Of a stretch of 63,545 nucleotides of DNA, positions 25,473 to 32,616 are shown one piece after another. Positions within the stretch are counted from its first letter, which is position 1; every line of letters starts with the position of its first letter. The position numbers and the translations under genes are program-made. Under the pieces are notes generated by a model, which saw only the letters and a program-made list of their open reading frames with translations, did not search any database and was not told the DNA's origin. Origin of the DNA: a virus; the IMG/VR virus record IMGVR_UViG_3300008450_000035, positions 1 to 63,545 of that record; one strand, given 5' to 3'.

Positions 25473-25536
25473 CCCATATATAAAAGACAATAGAGTAACA
25501 CATATAGAAATCCATTGGTGTTCACTAAAAGAGAAT

Positions 25537-25553
25537 GTTCACGGATCGTGAAC
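25537..25553. promoter_or_regulatory. 17-bp palindrome, candidate operator
   Basis: GTTCACG-GAT-CGTGAAC, perfect 7-bp arms. A half-site (GTTCACT) lies about 15 bp upstream. Suits a dimeric DNA-binding protein. Confidence 0.5.
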
Positions 25554-25572
25554 AAAGGAAAATAATGAACAG

Positions 25573-25647
25573 ATGAGGGGATTAGTTTTAGTAAACATAA
25601 GTGTCATCATATTAGTAAACGTAGTTTATAATGAAATGATGAGGTGA
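25573..25647 (+). CDS. Possible membrane micropeptide (24 aa)
   Basis: MRGLVLVNISVIILVNVVYN..., a single hydrophobic segment. One nt separates its stop from a second micro-ORF. Size alone makes this uncertain. Confidence 0.28.
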   Translation: MRGLVLVNISVIILVNVVYNEMMR

Positions 25648-25648
25648 A

Positions 25649-25738
25649 ATGTTATTTACAAGTGTTGTAAGTATGTCTAAATTTGGAGGGGATATTACTG
25701 AAGGATTCCTTAACGGATTCGTTGAAGAACTATTCTAA
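25649..25738 (+). CDS. Possible micropeptide (29 aa)
   Basis: MLFTSVVSMSKFGGDITEGF..., directly after the hydrophobic micro-ORF. The sequence reads like protein (Gly/acidic turn, then a short helix) but nothing proves expression. Confidence 0.28.
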   Translation: MLFTSVVSMSKFGGDITEGFLNGFVEELF

Positions 25739-25868
25739 CGACATAAATGTCTGTCCCCCGCTAGTGGATAGTAACCTTACATTTTTTGCTGGATTTTGTA
25801 TATAGTAAAAAAAGTGTTGTTCTTGGTACCGATAGAGGGGAAAAATTGACGCCAGACATAGTGTCAGG

Positions 25869-25880
25869 GACATTTTGTCA
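25869..25880. promoter_or_regulatory. GACATTTTGTCA site, copy 1
   Basis: TGAC/GTCA-type inverted motif followed by GGTAAA. Related sites at 25960 and 27820 flank the same gene block, suggesting one regulator. Confidence 0.4.
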
Positions 25881-25959
25881 GGTAAATTTAGTTGATTGTG
25901 GGAGAGAGTGGGAACATCAAAACCCTGTGAGGGGATTGTCCCGTGTTTAACTCTCGACT

Positions 25960-25971
25960 GACATTTTGACA
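25960..25971. promoter_or_regulatory. GACATTTTGACA site, copy 2
   Basis: Second copy, 91 bp after the first and about 70 bp before the gene at 26039. Confidence 0.4.
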
Positions 25972-26038
25972 AAAACAAGTTTTTTAACATAAAAAGTTAT
26001 TAACAATTCCCCTCTGACGGGGTTAACAAATGTAAATT

Positions 26039-26350
26039 ATGAAAGAATTATTAGATGAATTTATATGTACCGTTACTGAAGAAAACCGTACTATAACCCT
26101 GACATACTGTCATCCCACTTATTCCCACTCAGGAACTTGTGTATTTGAGTCACACCAAATGAAGGGAACCTCCAAACCAATTGTTCAAAAGTTTTTAATC
26201 ATGACGGGATGTGACATGGGGGATGTGATAGAATATATCTATCAGACAAGGGGATTATCAGAAAAAGATTTTGATGAGGTGAATATGATTATCAGGGAAC
26301 ACTCAAGGACTATAGTTGAGAAGGAGGATCCAGATCCTCATCAGTCATAA
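26039..26350 (+). CDS. Hypothetical protein (103 aa)
   Basis: MKELLDEFICTVTEENRTIT..., a Cys/His-containing first half (CHPTYSHSGTC) and helical second half. The start resembles a class A leader but no I/L-x-E follows at the expected spot. A 41-nt tail-to-tail overlap with a minus-strand ORF. Confidence 0.55.
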   Translation: MKELLDEFICTVTEENRTITLTYCHPTYSHSGTCVFESHQMKGTSKPIVQKFLIMTGCDMGDVIEYIYQTRGLSEKDFDEVNMIIREHSRTIVEKEDPDPHQS

Positions 26351-26465
26351 TATGTTTTCTAATATAATTGGACACACAACCATTGGGGAAATACTTCAAC
26401 ATAAGGGAAGATACCAAGATGACAAGGGGAAAGATAATCCCCAATAGAAATAAAATGTAGAACAT
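26310..26465 (-). CDS. Small membrane protein (51 aa)
   Basis: MFYILFLLGIIFPLVILVSS..., one N-terminal transmembrane segment and a polar tail. It follows another small membrane ORF by 2 nt on the same strand, so the pair may be an operon. The C-terminal 14 residues overlap the convergent gene. Confidence 0.45.
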   Translation of the reverse strand: MFYILFLLGIIFPLVILVSSLMLKYFPNGCVSNYIRKHIMTDEDLDPPSQL

Positions 26466-26467
26466 AA

Positions 26468-26563
26468 CTAATCCTTAAATAAATAAATGATAAGTCCTGA
26501 TATGATGAGGGATATGATACACACAACCAACATCCCCACGGTAACAACAGACTTCAACAACAT
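26468..26563 (-). CDS. Small membrane protein (31 aa)
   Basis: MLLKSVVTVGMLVVCIISLI..., a single transmembrane helix of the size of small phage membrane regulators. TATCTTTA upstream on this strand is one base off the host promoter box. Confidence 0.4.
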   Translation of the reverse strand: MLLKSVVTVGMLVVCIISLIISGLIIYLFKD

Positions 26564-26647
26564 AACATAAAGATACAAAACAATTTGTGTTATTCCAACA
26601 TCTTTTTATAAAAAGATTAAATGTGTGAAACAATTTAAATTACTCCG

Positions 26648-26655
26648 ATATTTAT
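26648..26655 (+). promoter_or_regulatory. Putative late promoter box (ATATTTAT)
   Basis: 13 bp before the start at 26669. Confidence 0.5.
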
Positions 26656-26668
26656 TGTTAAAAAGATT

Positions 26669-27490
26669 ATGGGAAATTTATTTCAACAAATAAAAGATTC
26701 AGTAAAAGGACAGAAAAGTGATTTCTGTTCAAGATCCACAAGGGTTACACTACTAACTCAAGGTAGAGTTGAGTCAGATGAAATCACATATACAAACTGT
26801 TATGGAGTTTCATCAGGGATTACCTATTCTGACATACAACTAAATAATAACTATATCCCCGACTGTGTTAGAGGGGGAAGTCCAATTGTTTCTAAATCGG
26901 GGTATAAATATTTTGTTCAGTATGGAACAACCAATTGTGAAACTCCACCATCAGGGGAGAATAAAATATTATTTCCTTGTGCAGGTTTAGGTGAAGTAGT
27001 TGTTGATACAACGGGATATAATCTAACACAAGGTAGTATATATGAAATGACACTTAATCCATTAAATCCTGGACCAATACCTAGATTACAATGTTTTACA
27101 GTTGGAGAACAAACAAATCAACAAGCTGAGTATAACATTATGGGAATCAAGGGAACTGTTGAAGACTGTAATGTATGTGGAGGTCCACCAAAACCAACTG
27201 TAACATTCCCAACTTCAACACCAACACCAACTCTACCTACATATTTTTCATATATAGTTGGTGATACATCATATAATAATCAAATAGATGCTTGTACGCC
27301 AGGTGGGGGAACAATTACTGTTTATTCAAGTACTAATGATCCAATTGTTAATTCAACATTCTTATATAGTGATATACTATTAACAATACCATACAATTCA
27401 GAAGGTTTTGTTTATTACTCAGGAAAAGGAGACTCTGTAATCAGTACGGGATCTGATGGTAAACTCACAAGTTTTAGTCTTTGTACTTAA
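26669..27490 (+). CDS. Putative beta-rich structural protein with TP linker (273 aa)
   Basis: Two Cys-containing beta-rich regions joined by a Pro/Thr linker (TFPTSTPTPTLPTYF, about residue 180-195). Such linkers separate domains in virion or extracellular proteins. Late-type box upstream, terminator directly downstream, no leader tag. Might be a decoration or fibre protein; this is a guess from composition. Confidence 0.6.
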   Translation: MGNLFQQIKDSVKGQKSDFCSRSTRVTLLTQGRVESDEITYTNCYGVSSGITYSDIQLNNNYIPDCVRGGSPIVSKSGYKYFVQYGTTNCETPPSGENKILFPCAGLGEVVVDTTGYNLTQGSIYEMTLNPLNPGPIPRLQCFTVGEQTNQQAEYNIMGIKGTVEDCNVCGGPPKPTVTFPTSTPTPTLPTYFSYIVGDTSYNNQIDACTPGGGTITVYSSTNDPIVNSTFLYSDILLTIPYNSEGFVYYSGKGDSVISTGSDGKLTSFSLCT

Positions 27491-27494
27491 ATAC

Positions 27495-27530
27495 AATCCC
27501 CCACATTACATGGGGGATTTCTTTTTTTAT
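27495..27530 (+). terminator. Intrinsic terminator
   Basis: AATCCCCCA-cattaca-TGGGGGATT stem followed by TCTTTTTTTAT. Could also end the minus-strand small RNA, although that side lacks a T run. Confidence 0.8.
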
Positions 27531-27602
27531 ATAAGCAGGTTGGAGTCCACCCTCTTAGAGAAGAACCTGTTTCCCTGACCCGTCTTCGGACTGAACCACT
27601 GA
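27500..27602 (-). ncRNA. Candidate small RNA driven by a host-type promoter
   Basis: Between a near-perfect Bacteroidota promoter (27608-27638) and the hairpin at 27495 lies about 100 nt of higher-GC sequence with internal pairing on the minus strand: CAGGTT...AACCTG arms and a CCG-AAGA-CGG hairpin. No convincing ORF starts after the promoter. Ends are approximate. Confidence 0.4.
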
Positions 27603-27607
27603 CAATA

Positions 27608-27638
27608 CAAAGGTACGGATTATAATTGACACCACAAA
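27608..27638 (-). promoter_or_regulatory. Bacteroidota promoter, TTTG-N19-TACCTTTG
   Basis: On the minus strand TTTG (27635-27638) and TACCTTTG (27608-27615) are 19 bp apart, matching the -33/-7 consensus spacing. No protein gene follows. Confidence 0.6.
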
Positions 27639-27663
27639 ACATTCCCCCATATATTTTATGTGA

Positions 27664-27737
27664 GTTATTAACAATGGGGTTGTTTACATATGTAAACTGA
27701 TAGGGGGAGGTATTACTTATGAACATATGTTAATAAC
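27664..27737. repeat. Nested palindromes
   Basis: GTTATTAACA (27664-27673) pairs perfectly with TGTTAATAAC (27728-27737). Inside lies a perfect 16-bp palindrome GTTTACATATGTAAAC (27682-27697), related to GTTTACAGTAAAC at 25272. Candidate regulator or replication-protein sites. Confidence 0.6.
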
Positions 27738-27819
27738 TTAATATCCCCTCCCTCAGATAGTGGCATACCCCCTATATTGGGGATTACCCCCTCCCCCCTC
27801 CCGTATGCCCCCCATATAT

Positions 27820-27831
27820 GACATTTTGACA
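27820..27831. promoter_or_regulatory. GACATTTTGACA site, copy 3
   Basis: Third copy of the 25869/25960 motif, again followed by GGTAAA, upstream of the HNH gene. Confidence 0.4.
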
Positions 27832-27868
27832 GGTAAAAAGGGGGGACAATCCCAAAAACAAAGTATTC

Positions 27869-27897
27869 GTAAAAAAAATTTTGGAAAAAATTTTTGG
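27869..27897 (+). repeat. AAAATTTTGGAAAAAATTTTTG element, copy 1
   Basis: A/T-tract element with a GG core; related copies at 28468-28493 and 29521-29550, each shortly upstream of a gene start. May be a bent-DNA or protein-binding site. Confidence 0.4.
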
Positions 27898-27932
27898 TAT
27901 TTTTCCATTTCTATATTATAGGAATTTTTTAT

Positions 27933-27940
27933 TATATTTG
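27933..27940 (+). promoter_or_regulatory. Host-type promoter -7 box (TATATTTG)
   Basis: TAnnTTTG element 4 bp before the HNH start at 27945. Confidence 0.5.
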
Positions 27941-27944
27941 TATT

Positions 27945-28445
27945 ATGGAAAAAATCTGTAAAAAGTGTGAAACAGAAAAAGAATTGTCTTACTATAGAAA
28001 GGGGAGGACTACTTGTAAATTATGTGAAAATAAAATTAGGTATATACAAAAACAGGAAAGAAGAAAAGTGGATCCCCAATATGACAAAGAAATTAAGTCA
28101 TATGATGTAATGAGAAAAAGGAAAAAAGAGAAGGAGAATCAACTAACGGGGTTTATTCAGAAGATGAGACAATCCATTAGAAAATCATTCAAAAGACAAG
28201 GGTATACAAAGAACTCAAGAACATATGATATACTTGGGGAATCTTGGGGGAATGTGAAATTATATTTTGAGTCTTTATTCCAAGATGGAATGACATGGGA
28301 TAATCATGGGGAATGGGAGATTGATCACATTATTCCATTATCAACATCCAATTGTGAAGAAGATGTTATTCGTCTATGTCATTACTCCAATCTTCAACCC
28401 CTATGGAAAAAGGATAATAAATTGAAGGGGTGTAAAATTCTGTAG
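27945..28445 (+). CDS. HNH endonuclease
   Basis: 166 aa from the ATG after the promoter box. N-terminal zinc ribbon CKKC...CKLC, a basic middle, and the HNH core IDHIIPLS...NLQPLWKKDN near residues 125-155. Stand-alone HNH genes in phages are usually homing endonucleases or nicking enzymes that spread themselves. It lies in the G/C-tract-rich island, consistent with a mobile gene. No intron was recognised around it. Confidence 0.85.
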   Translation: MEKICKKCETEKELSYYRKGRTTCKLCENKIRYIQKQERRKVDPQYDKEIKSYDVMRKRKKEKENQLTGFIQKMRQSIRKSFKRQGYTKNSRTYDILGESWGNVKLYFESLFQDGMTWDNHGEWEIDHIIPLSTSNCEEDVIRLCHYSNLQPLWKKDNKLKGCKIL

Positions 28446-28467
28446 TGTTGTTTATCCCCCTATATAT

Positions 28468-28493
28468 GTAAAAAAATTCTGGAAAAATTTTTG
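28468..28493 (+). repeat. AAAATTCTGGAAAAATTTTTG element, copy 2
   Basis: Second copy, about 35 bp before the start at 28527. Confidence 0.4.
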
Positions 28494-28526
28494 ATAAAAT
28501 CGGGTATTATGTATATCATTATGATT

Positions 28527-28808
28527 ATGTCTAAACAAAAAAATAAAAAAAGAAATATTAGGATAGGGGATAATATAATAAGGGTTCCTTCTAAATCAAT
28601 TAAATTTACTGACTTATATAATGAGTTTGAATTTGCTACTACCAAAGTGGGGGATAAACATTATATATTTGAATCATCTTCAGGATATGTAATTGGTCAA
28701 GGGGATAGTTACACAAGAGCAAGAAATAACTCAAAGGAATTTCTTAATAGGACTAATGGTAGATTTTCAGAATTGATTAATTATTTTTTAACCCCTCCAA
28801 CTAAGTAG
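28527..28808 (+). CDS. Hypothetical protein (93 aa)
   Basis: I prefer the ATG at 28527 (MSKQKNKKRNIRIGDN) over the hydrophobic in-frame extension. Beta-rich, basic start. The stop lies inside the terminator hairpin. No family recognised. Confidence 0.5.
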   Translation: MSKQKNKKRNIRIGDNIIRVPSKSIKFTDLYNEFEFATTKVGDKHYIFESSSGYVIGQGDSYTRARNNSKEFLNRTNGRFSELINYFLTPPTK

Positions 28809-28817
28809 GGTTTTTTA
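28790..28817 (+). terminator. Intrinsic terminator overlapping CDS end
   Basis: AACCC(T).../(A)GGGTT then TTTTATTT; the stem includes the last codons and stop of the upstream gene. A late box follows after 8 bp. Confidence 0.6.
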
Positions 28818-28825
28818 TTTCCCGT

Positions 28826-28833
28826 ATATTTAT
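28826..28833 (+). promoter_or_regulatory. Putative late promoter box (ATATTTAT)
   Basis: 5 bp before the start at 28839. Confidence 0.6.
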
Positions 28834-28838
28834 CTTAT

Positions 28839-29135
28839 ATGAAAATTATTATCACCGAGAATCAAAACGATTTAATAAGACGATACCAATTATTCAAAGA
28901 TGAGGTATATAAACAAATGGGAACTTCAAACCCTTGTTATTATAATGATTACTTTGATTTTGACAGATACAAACGGGATATGATAAATTCCTCAATTAAT
29001 GAGGTTGTTGGTGATTTGGGTATTGATGAAAGAATATTGACAACATTCAAAGGTGAATTATTAAATGAGTTACTTGGTATTATTAGAAGATACTACAATA
29101 AATTCCTTAAGGAGAACTGTCGTCCAAGATGGTAA
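28839..29135 (+). CDS. Leader-tagged RRR-like helical protein, class C (98 aa)
   Basis: Leader MKIIITENQ (I-T-E). Helical body with NPCYYNDYFDFDRYK, the P-C-x-Y pattern shared with the genes at 32630 and 36963. Confidence 0.65.
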   Translation: MKIIITENQNDLIRRYQLFKDEVYKQMGTSNPCYYNDYFDFDRYKRDMINSSINEVVGDLGIDERILTTFKGELLNELLGIIRRYYNKFLKENCRPRW

Positions 29136-29141
29136 TGTAAT

Positions 29142-29149
29142 ATATTTAT
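29142..29149 (+). promoter_or_regulatory. Putative late promoter box (ATATTTAT)
   Basis: 4 bp before the start at 29154. Confidence 0.6.
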
Positions 29150-29153
29150 CTAT

Positions 29154-29480
29154 ATGAAGATTATTATAACGGAAGAACAATATGACAATTTATATTTAAG
29201 GAGAAGATTGTCTGATATAATGGATGAAGGATTATTCTTAATTGATAATGCCCATAATCTTTATAGGGGTACTGACTTTTGTGAACATTACCCCACTCTT
29301 AAGATATTCATGGAAGGTTTTATTGAGGACATTATAAATCAATATTATAATATGACTGGTGATGATATACGGGAATTTATCTATGATTATATTGGGCAAG
29401 AAAACTTTATTGATATGTTGCTTGATGTTCATGGTGAGGAGATTGAAACCTTATATAATGAAATAACAAAAGATTGTTAA
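29154..29480 (+). CDS. Leader-tagged RRR-domain protein, class C (108 aa)
   Basis: Leader MKIIITEEQ (I-T-E), then LRRRLSDIMDEG and a helical acidic body. Paralogue of the gene at 28839. Confidence 0.65.
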   Translation: MKIIITEEQYDNLYLRRRLSDIMDEGLFLIDNAHNLYRGTDFCEHYPTLKIFMEGFIEDIINQYYNMTGDDIREFIYDYIGQENFIDMLLDVHGEEIETLYNEITKDC

Positions 29481-29520
29481 TATAACATCACCCCCCATCT
29501 CTAATTTATCCCCCATATCT

Positions 29521-29550
29521 CAAAAAAAAATTTCCAGAAAAATTTTCAGA
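29521..29550 (+). repeat. AAAATTTCCAGAAAAATTTTC element, copy 3
   Basis: Third, more diverged copy, about 30 bp before the start at 29580. Confidence 0.35.
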
Positions 29551-29559
29551 AAATCCGAG

Positions 29560-29566
29560 TATTTAT
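29560..29566 (+). promoter_or_regulatory. Putative late promoter box (TATTTAT)
   Basis: 13 bp before the start at 29580. Confidence 0.5.
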
Positions 29567-29579
29567 AATAAAAGATACT

Positions 29580-29918
29580 ATGAAAAAATTTATTATAACA
29601 GAAGAAGAAAAAAGTAGAATCTTGGGTATGCACAAATCATACGCATCAATGATTAACGAACAAGTGTTAACCGATGAAGAAGTACAAAATCGTTTAGCGG
29701 TTTTATATATAATGAAAACACAAAAATTAGATAAACTAAAGTCAGAAAACTATTTAAAAAATGAGGGTGGTTATGACAACTTTATTACAGGATTTGATGG
29801 ACAAAATGAGCCTTATATGGATTGGTTAAAATCTATAGGGTTAGAAAGAGGTGATGTTTATATTGATGGTGGTAATAGAGATCGTGTTTTAACTAAATTA
29901 AAAGAACTTGAAAAATAA
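29580..29918 (+). CDS. Leader-tagged protein, class D (112 aa)
   Basis: Long leader MKKFIITEEEKSRILGMHKS.. ending in SMINEQ, with I-T-E and I-N-E sites. The body ends in a short Gly/Asp domain (YIDGGNRDRVLTKLKELEK) that resembles a peptidoglycan-binding-like fold only loosely. Confidence 0.65.
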   Translation: MKKFIITEEEKSRILGMHKSYASMINEQVLTDEEVQNRLAVLYIMKTQKLDKLKSENYLKNEGGYDNFITGFDGQNEPYMDWLKSIGLERGDVYIDGGNRDRVLTKLKELEK

Positions 29919-29941
29919 ATAAAAGTCATTTTATAATTATT

Positions 29942-29973
29942 AACCCCTCCAGTTAGAGGGGTTTTTTATTTTT
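29942..29973 (+). terminator. Intrinsic terminator
   Basis: Perfect stem AACCCCTC/GAGGGGTT, 6-nt loop, then TTTTATTTTT. Next late box 4 bp downstream. Confidence 0.8.
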
Positions 29974-29977
29974 CCAT

Positions 29978-29985
29978 ATATTTAT
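29978..29985 (+). promoter_or_regulatory. Putative late promoter box (ATATTTAT)
   Basis: 9 bp before the start at 29995. Confidence 0.6.
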
Positions 29986-29994
29986 CTTTATACC

Positions 29995-30390
29995 ATGGAA
30001 GAAAATCTTAAAATAAAACAAACCCTTAAAAGGACATTTGAGAATAAGACATATGAAACTTCATTTGAAGATGAGGTTAATAGTTGGAATGGGGAAAGTG
30101 ATTATGAGGAATATGTATTCAAATACTATATTGAGGTTGGGAAGGTAATTGGTAAGGGTGGTAATACCGGTGCTGGAATCAATGTGGTTATCACGGATAT
30201 TCATAGAGATGGTGATGACTATTATTATGATTGGGCTGAATCTGATTATAGTGAAAACGCTTGGTATATTGATAAATTGTCGGATATCTTATATGACGAA
30301 ATAATTTCTATGTATCCATTCTCCATTTATCCCACTTTCTATGGTTATGATGAATATGAGAATTTATCTGACAATCAAAAAAATATTTAA
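29995..30390 (+). CDS. Hypothetical acidic protein (131 aa)
   Basis: MEENLKIKQTLKRTFENKTY..., no (I/L)-x-E leader although it uses a late-type box. Gly-rich turn near 60 (GKGGNTGAGINVVI) and a Tyr/Asp-rich tail. No family recognised. Confidence 0.6.
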   Translation: MEENLKIKQTLKRTFENKTYETSFEDEVNSWNGESDYEEYVFKYYIEVGKVIGKGGNTGAGINVVITDIHRDGDDYYYDWAESDYSENAWYIDKLSDILYDEIISMYPFSIYPTFYGYDEYENLSDNQKNI

Positions 30391-30393
30391 TTG

Positions 30394-30401
30394 ATATTTA
30401 T
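30394..30401 (+). promoter_or_regulatory. Putative late promoter box (ATATTTAT)
   Basis: 5 bp before the start at 30407. Confidence 0.6.
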
Positions 30402-30406
30402 TTAAT

Positions 30407-30721
30407 ATGAAAAAGATTATTAAATTAACGGAATCAGATTTAACAAGAATTGTTAATCGTGTAATTAACGAGGATTATTCTTCTAATTTTAAAAGAAGGT
30501 TTAAATCAATTAATGATGAAATATTGGAGTTGATTGATAGTGCTAAGGATGAGGTTGATGAGGATGATTTTGATGACTATTATGATTATTTGGAGGGTCT
30601 TGTTTATTGGGTTGTACAAGAACTACAATCAAGATATGGAGATGATGATGATTTTTGGTATGATGACGAGGACGAAATAATTGAGTACATTAAAGATAAG
30701 TATGATGAGTACTTGGAATAA
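30407..30721 (+). CDS. Leader-tagged protein, class B (104 aa)
   Basis: Leader MKKIIKLTESDLTRIVNRVI then NE (I-N-E). The rest is very acidic and helical (DEVDEDDFDDYYDYLEGL), a charge profile common to many bodies here. Confidence 0.65.
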   Translation: MKKIIKLTESDLTRIVNRVINEDYSSNFKRRFKSINDEILELIDSAKDEVDEDDFDDYYDYLEGLVYWVVQELQSRYGDDDDFWYDDEDEIIEYIKDKYDEYLE

Positions 30722-30733
30722 ATAAAATAAGTT

Positions 30734-31273
30734 ATGAACAGAAGCTATAGTAAAATCAGGCATATACAAGAATCTAATTTAAAATTGGAAAAAAGATTCT
30801 TAAATGAACAAATAACAACGGGAACAACAACGGGAACAACAACGGGAACAACTCAAGTTGACATTAATGAAGAACAAGGTATAACTCCTTCGTGGGAATC
30901 AAAATACACCGAATGGGCGAATAATAAATCAGGCAATCCCGAATTGGCAATGAAACTAATGTCAAGATATTGGGATTTAAAAAATCATCCTGAAATGCCT
31001 GTTAAGTACAAAGATTTTAATAATTTAACTGACGCTAACGAACTACAAGATCTTATTGATGAAATGGAAGAGGCGGTAATAATTAACAAACTGAATCAAG
31101 ACATTACAAGAGTAAATCATTTTGGGGATTATCATGATGGTAGATATCAATCCGATTATCATAAAAAACATGATATAAGTGTTGGTCCTGAGGCTAAAAA
31201 AGAGAGAGAAAAAAGACAAGAAGAAAGAAGACGAGAAGAAGATAGAAAATGGTTTGAAAGAATGAGACACTGA
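30734..31273 (+). CDS. Leader-tagged protein with TG repeats (179 aa)
   Basis: Leader-like MNRSYSKIRHIQES... reaching RFLNEQ (L-N-E) near residue 26. Then a 12-bp tandem repeat codes TTGTTTGTTTGTT, and the C-terminus is a highly charged helix (KKEREKRQEERRREEDRKW). No domain recognised. Confidence 0.6.
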   Translation: MNRSYSKIRHIQESNLKLEKRFLNEQITTGTTTGTTTGTTQVDINEEQGITPSWESKYTEWANNKSGNPELAMKLMSRYWDLKNHPEMPVKYKDFNNLTDANELQDLIDEMEEAVIINKLNQDITRVNHFGDYHDGRYQSDYHKKHDISVGPEAKKEREKRQEERRREEDRKWFERMRH

Positions 31274-31290
31274 ATATGAAATAAACATTA

Positions 31291-31321
31291 CCCCCATTCC
31301 TAATAAGAGTGGGGTTTTTTG
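31291..31321 (+). terminator. Intrinsic terminator
   Basis: CCCCATTC/GAGTGGGG stem (one mismatch) followed by TTTTTTG. Confidence 0.7.
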
Positions 31322-31388
31322 TTTTCTGCCTTTTATGTGTTTTTTTGTCCCGTTCCCGACTTCGTCGGTTATTTTTTGTTTGGATGAT

Positions 31389-31396
31389 ATATTTAT
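31389..31396 (+). promoter_or_regulatory. Putative late promoter box (ATATTTAT)
   Basis: ATATTTATAAATAAA, 14 bp before the start at 31411. Confidence 0.55.
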
Positions 31397-31410
31397 AAAT
31401 AAAATTAATT

Positions 31411-32217
31411 ATGAAACATATTTTAAACGACATATCTTTGGAAGACAAGAAGAGAATCCTTGAACAACATGACGGTGGAAAAAAATTGGTTATTGAAAAC
31501 TTTAATAAATTGGTTAATAACAAATTGGGTACCGTAAAGGTTTTGGTTGAACAAGATGACGAGTTCTTAAAGACTGACTGGGTTCAGACAAGTTATGTAA
31601 CCCCATTGTTAACCAATGGTTATTCTCAAGTTGCTGAAATAGATCTTCCTGATGGTACATACAAAATGGGAGGTAGTGGATATCAAATTAATATTAACGA
31701 TTCCACTGATAAAGAAACTGGATATTCATTAATTGTTCAGAGTGGAATTAGAGGTGAATGGGAAGGTGATATAACAATTACATCAAAAAAACCAAGTAAA
31801 AATTATGCTGGTATATTCTTTAAAAATGTTGGATATACTGCACCTGAAAAAACTATTCAAACAGGACAAACTCAAACTTTATCAAGTAAGGTATCAACTG
31901 AAGGACTTAAAAATGTTTCCGACTCAATGATACAATCCCCACCATTTAAAGGTTATTATAGTGGTTATGTAATTGGTGGGACTTTTAATGGTGTAAATTA
32001 TGAATGGGATTTTAATGGTGTTGAGGGTATGTCAGGAGTTAGAGGTATGGTTGATGGACAGATTATTTGTGATAATAATACTGGTTTAAATAAACAAACA
32101 AAAAAGGAAATCACAGATGCTATTAACCCAGGATTTTGGCTTGGTTTTTATAGTTCACAATCAAAATTTGTGTGTTATATGACAACAAATAATACCCCTA
32201 AAGTGGTGACATTTTAA
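31411..32217 (+). CDS. Leader-tagged protein, class D-like (268 aa)
   Basis: MKHILNDISLEDKKRILEQH... resembles the class D leader; an L-V-E site lies near residue 66. The body is beta-rich with many Gly/Thr and looks like a secreted or structural domain. No family recognised. Confidence 0.6.
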   Translation: MKHILNDISLEDKKRILEQHDGGKKLVIENFNKLVNNKLGTVKVLVEQDDEFLKTDWVQTSYVTPLLTNGYSQVAEIDLPDGTYKMGGSGYQININDSTDKETGYSLIVQSGIRGEWEGDITITSKKPSKNYAGIFFKNVGYTAPEKTIQTGQTQTLSSKVSTEGLKNVSDSMIQSPPFKGYYSGYVIGGTFNGVNYEWDFNGVEGMSGVRGMVDGQIICDNNTGLNKQTKKEITDAINPGFWLGFYSSQSKFVCYMTTNNTPKVVTF

Positions 32218-32239
32218 ATAAATAAATAAAAACAAAAAA

Positions 32240-32560
32240 ATGAAAAAAGTAATTAGATTAACCGAATCAGATTTAGTCCGAATAGTTAGAAGAGTAATTA
32301 AAGAAGGGGTAACCGTAGTAAACCCTTGGTCGGATATTGAAAGTGTCGATAAAGGAGATACTATGAAAGTAACTTCTAAAGATGGTGCCATTGATCATTT
32401 TAAGAATGGAAAAAGATGGACTGGATATATTGGATACAATATTATACAAAATCCAAGACAGGTACAACTTGATCAATCAGGTGCTATGAATGTTGTTTCA
32501 TTTGACCCAACAAGAAAAACCGTAACATTCCAAAACGGAGTTGTAATTGGACCGGCATAA
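32240..32560 (+). CDS. Leader-tagged protein, class B (106 aa)
   Basis: Leader MKKVIRLTESDLVRIVRRVI then KE (I-K-E). Beta-rich body of about 80 residues (residue 25 on). It follows the previous gene by 22 nt; no late box of its own. Confidence 0.6.
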   Translation: MKKVIRLTESDLVRIVRRVIKEGVTVVNPWSDIESVDKGDTMKVTSKDGAIDHFKNGKRWTGYIGYNIIQNPRQVQLDQSGAMNVVSFDPTRKTVTFQNGVVIGPA

Positions 32561-32580
32561 TAATACAAAAATAATTTTAA

Positions 32581-32610
32581 AACCCCACCTCATCCGTGGG
32601 GTTTTTTGTT
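32581..32610 (+). terminator. Intrinsic terminator
   Basis: AACCCCAC/GTGGGGTT stem, 7-nt loop, then TTTTGTTTT. Late box 7 bp downstream. Confidence 0.8.
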
Positions 32611-32616
32611 TTCAAT

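Larger units (their letters stand above)
25163..26038. other. Large intergenic region with hairpins, repeats and palindromes
   Basis: About 875 bp without a convincing gene of normal size. It holds three successive hairpins (25185-25386), a 28-bp direct repeat, palindromes GTTTACAGTAAAC (25272-25284) and GTTCACG-GAT-CGTGAAC (25537-25553), two micro-ORFs and two TGACATTTTG-type sites. G and C tracts are commoner than in neighbours. It could be a replication origin, a regulatory hub or an ncRNA locus. Confidence 0.6.

Noticed and set aside
26359-26547. Minus-strand 62-aa ORF
   Set aside because: Out of frame with two overlapping ORFs on the same strand that have clean TM profiles and sensible starts.
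27530-27602. tRNA-like stretch (GGTTGGAGTCC, GGTTCAGTCC)
   Set aside because: T-arm-like strings are present but I could not form an acceptor stem, anticodon arm and CCA end in either direction. Treated as a small RNA candidate.
27487-27726. Minus-strand 79-aa ORF
   Set aside because: It spans a likely promoter and RNA region, has odd composition and no start signal; probably chance.
27745-27945. Group I intron around the HNH gene
   Set aside because: No split host gene or conserved intron core could be recognised on either side.
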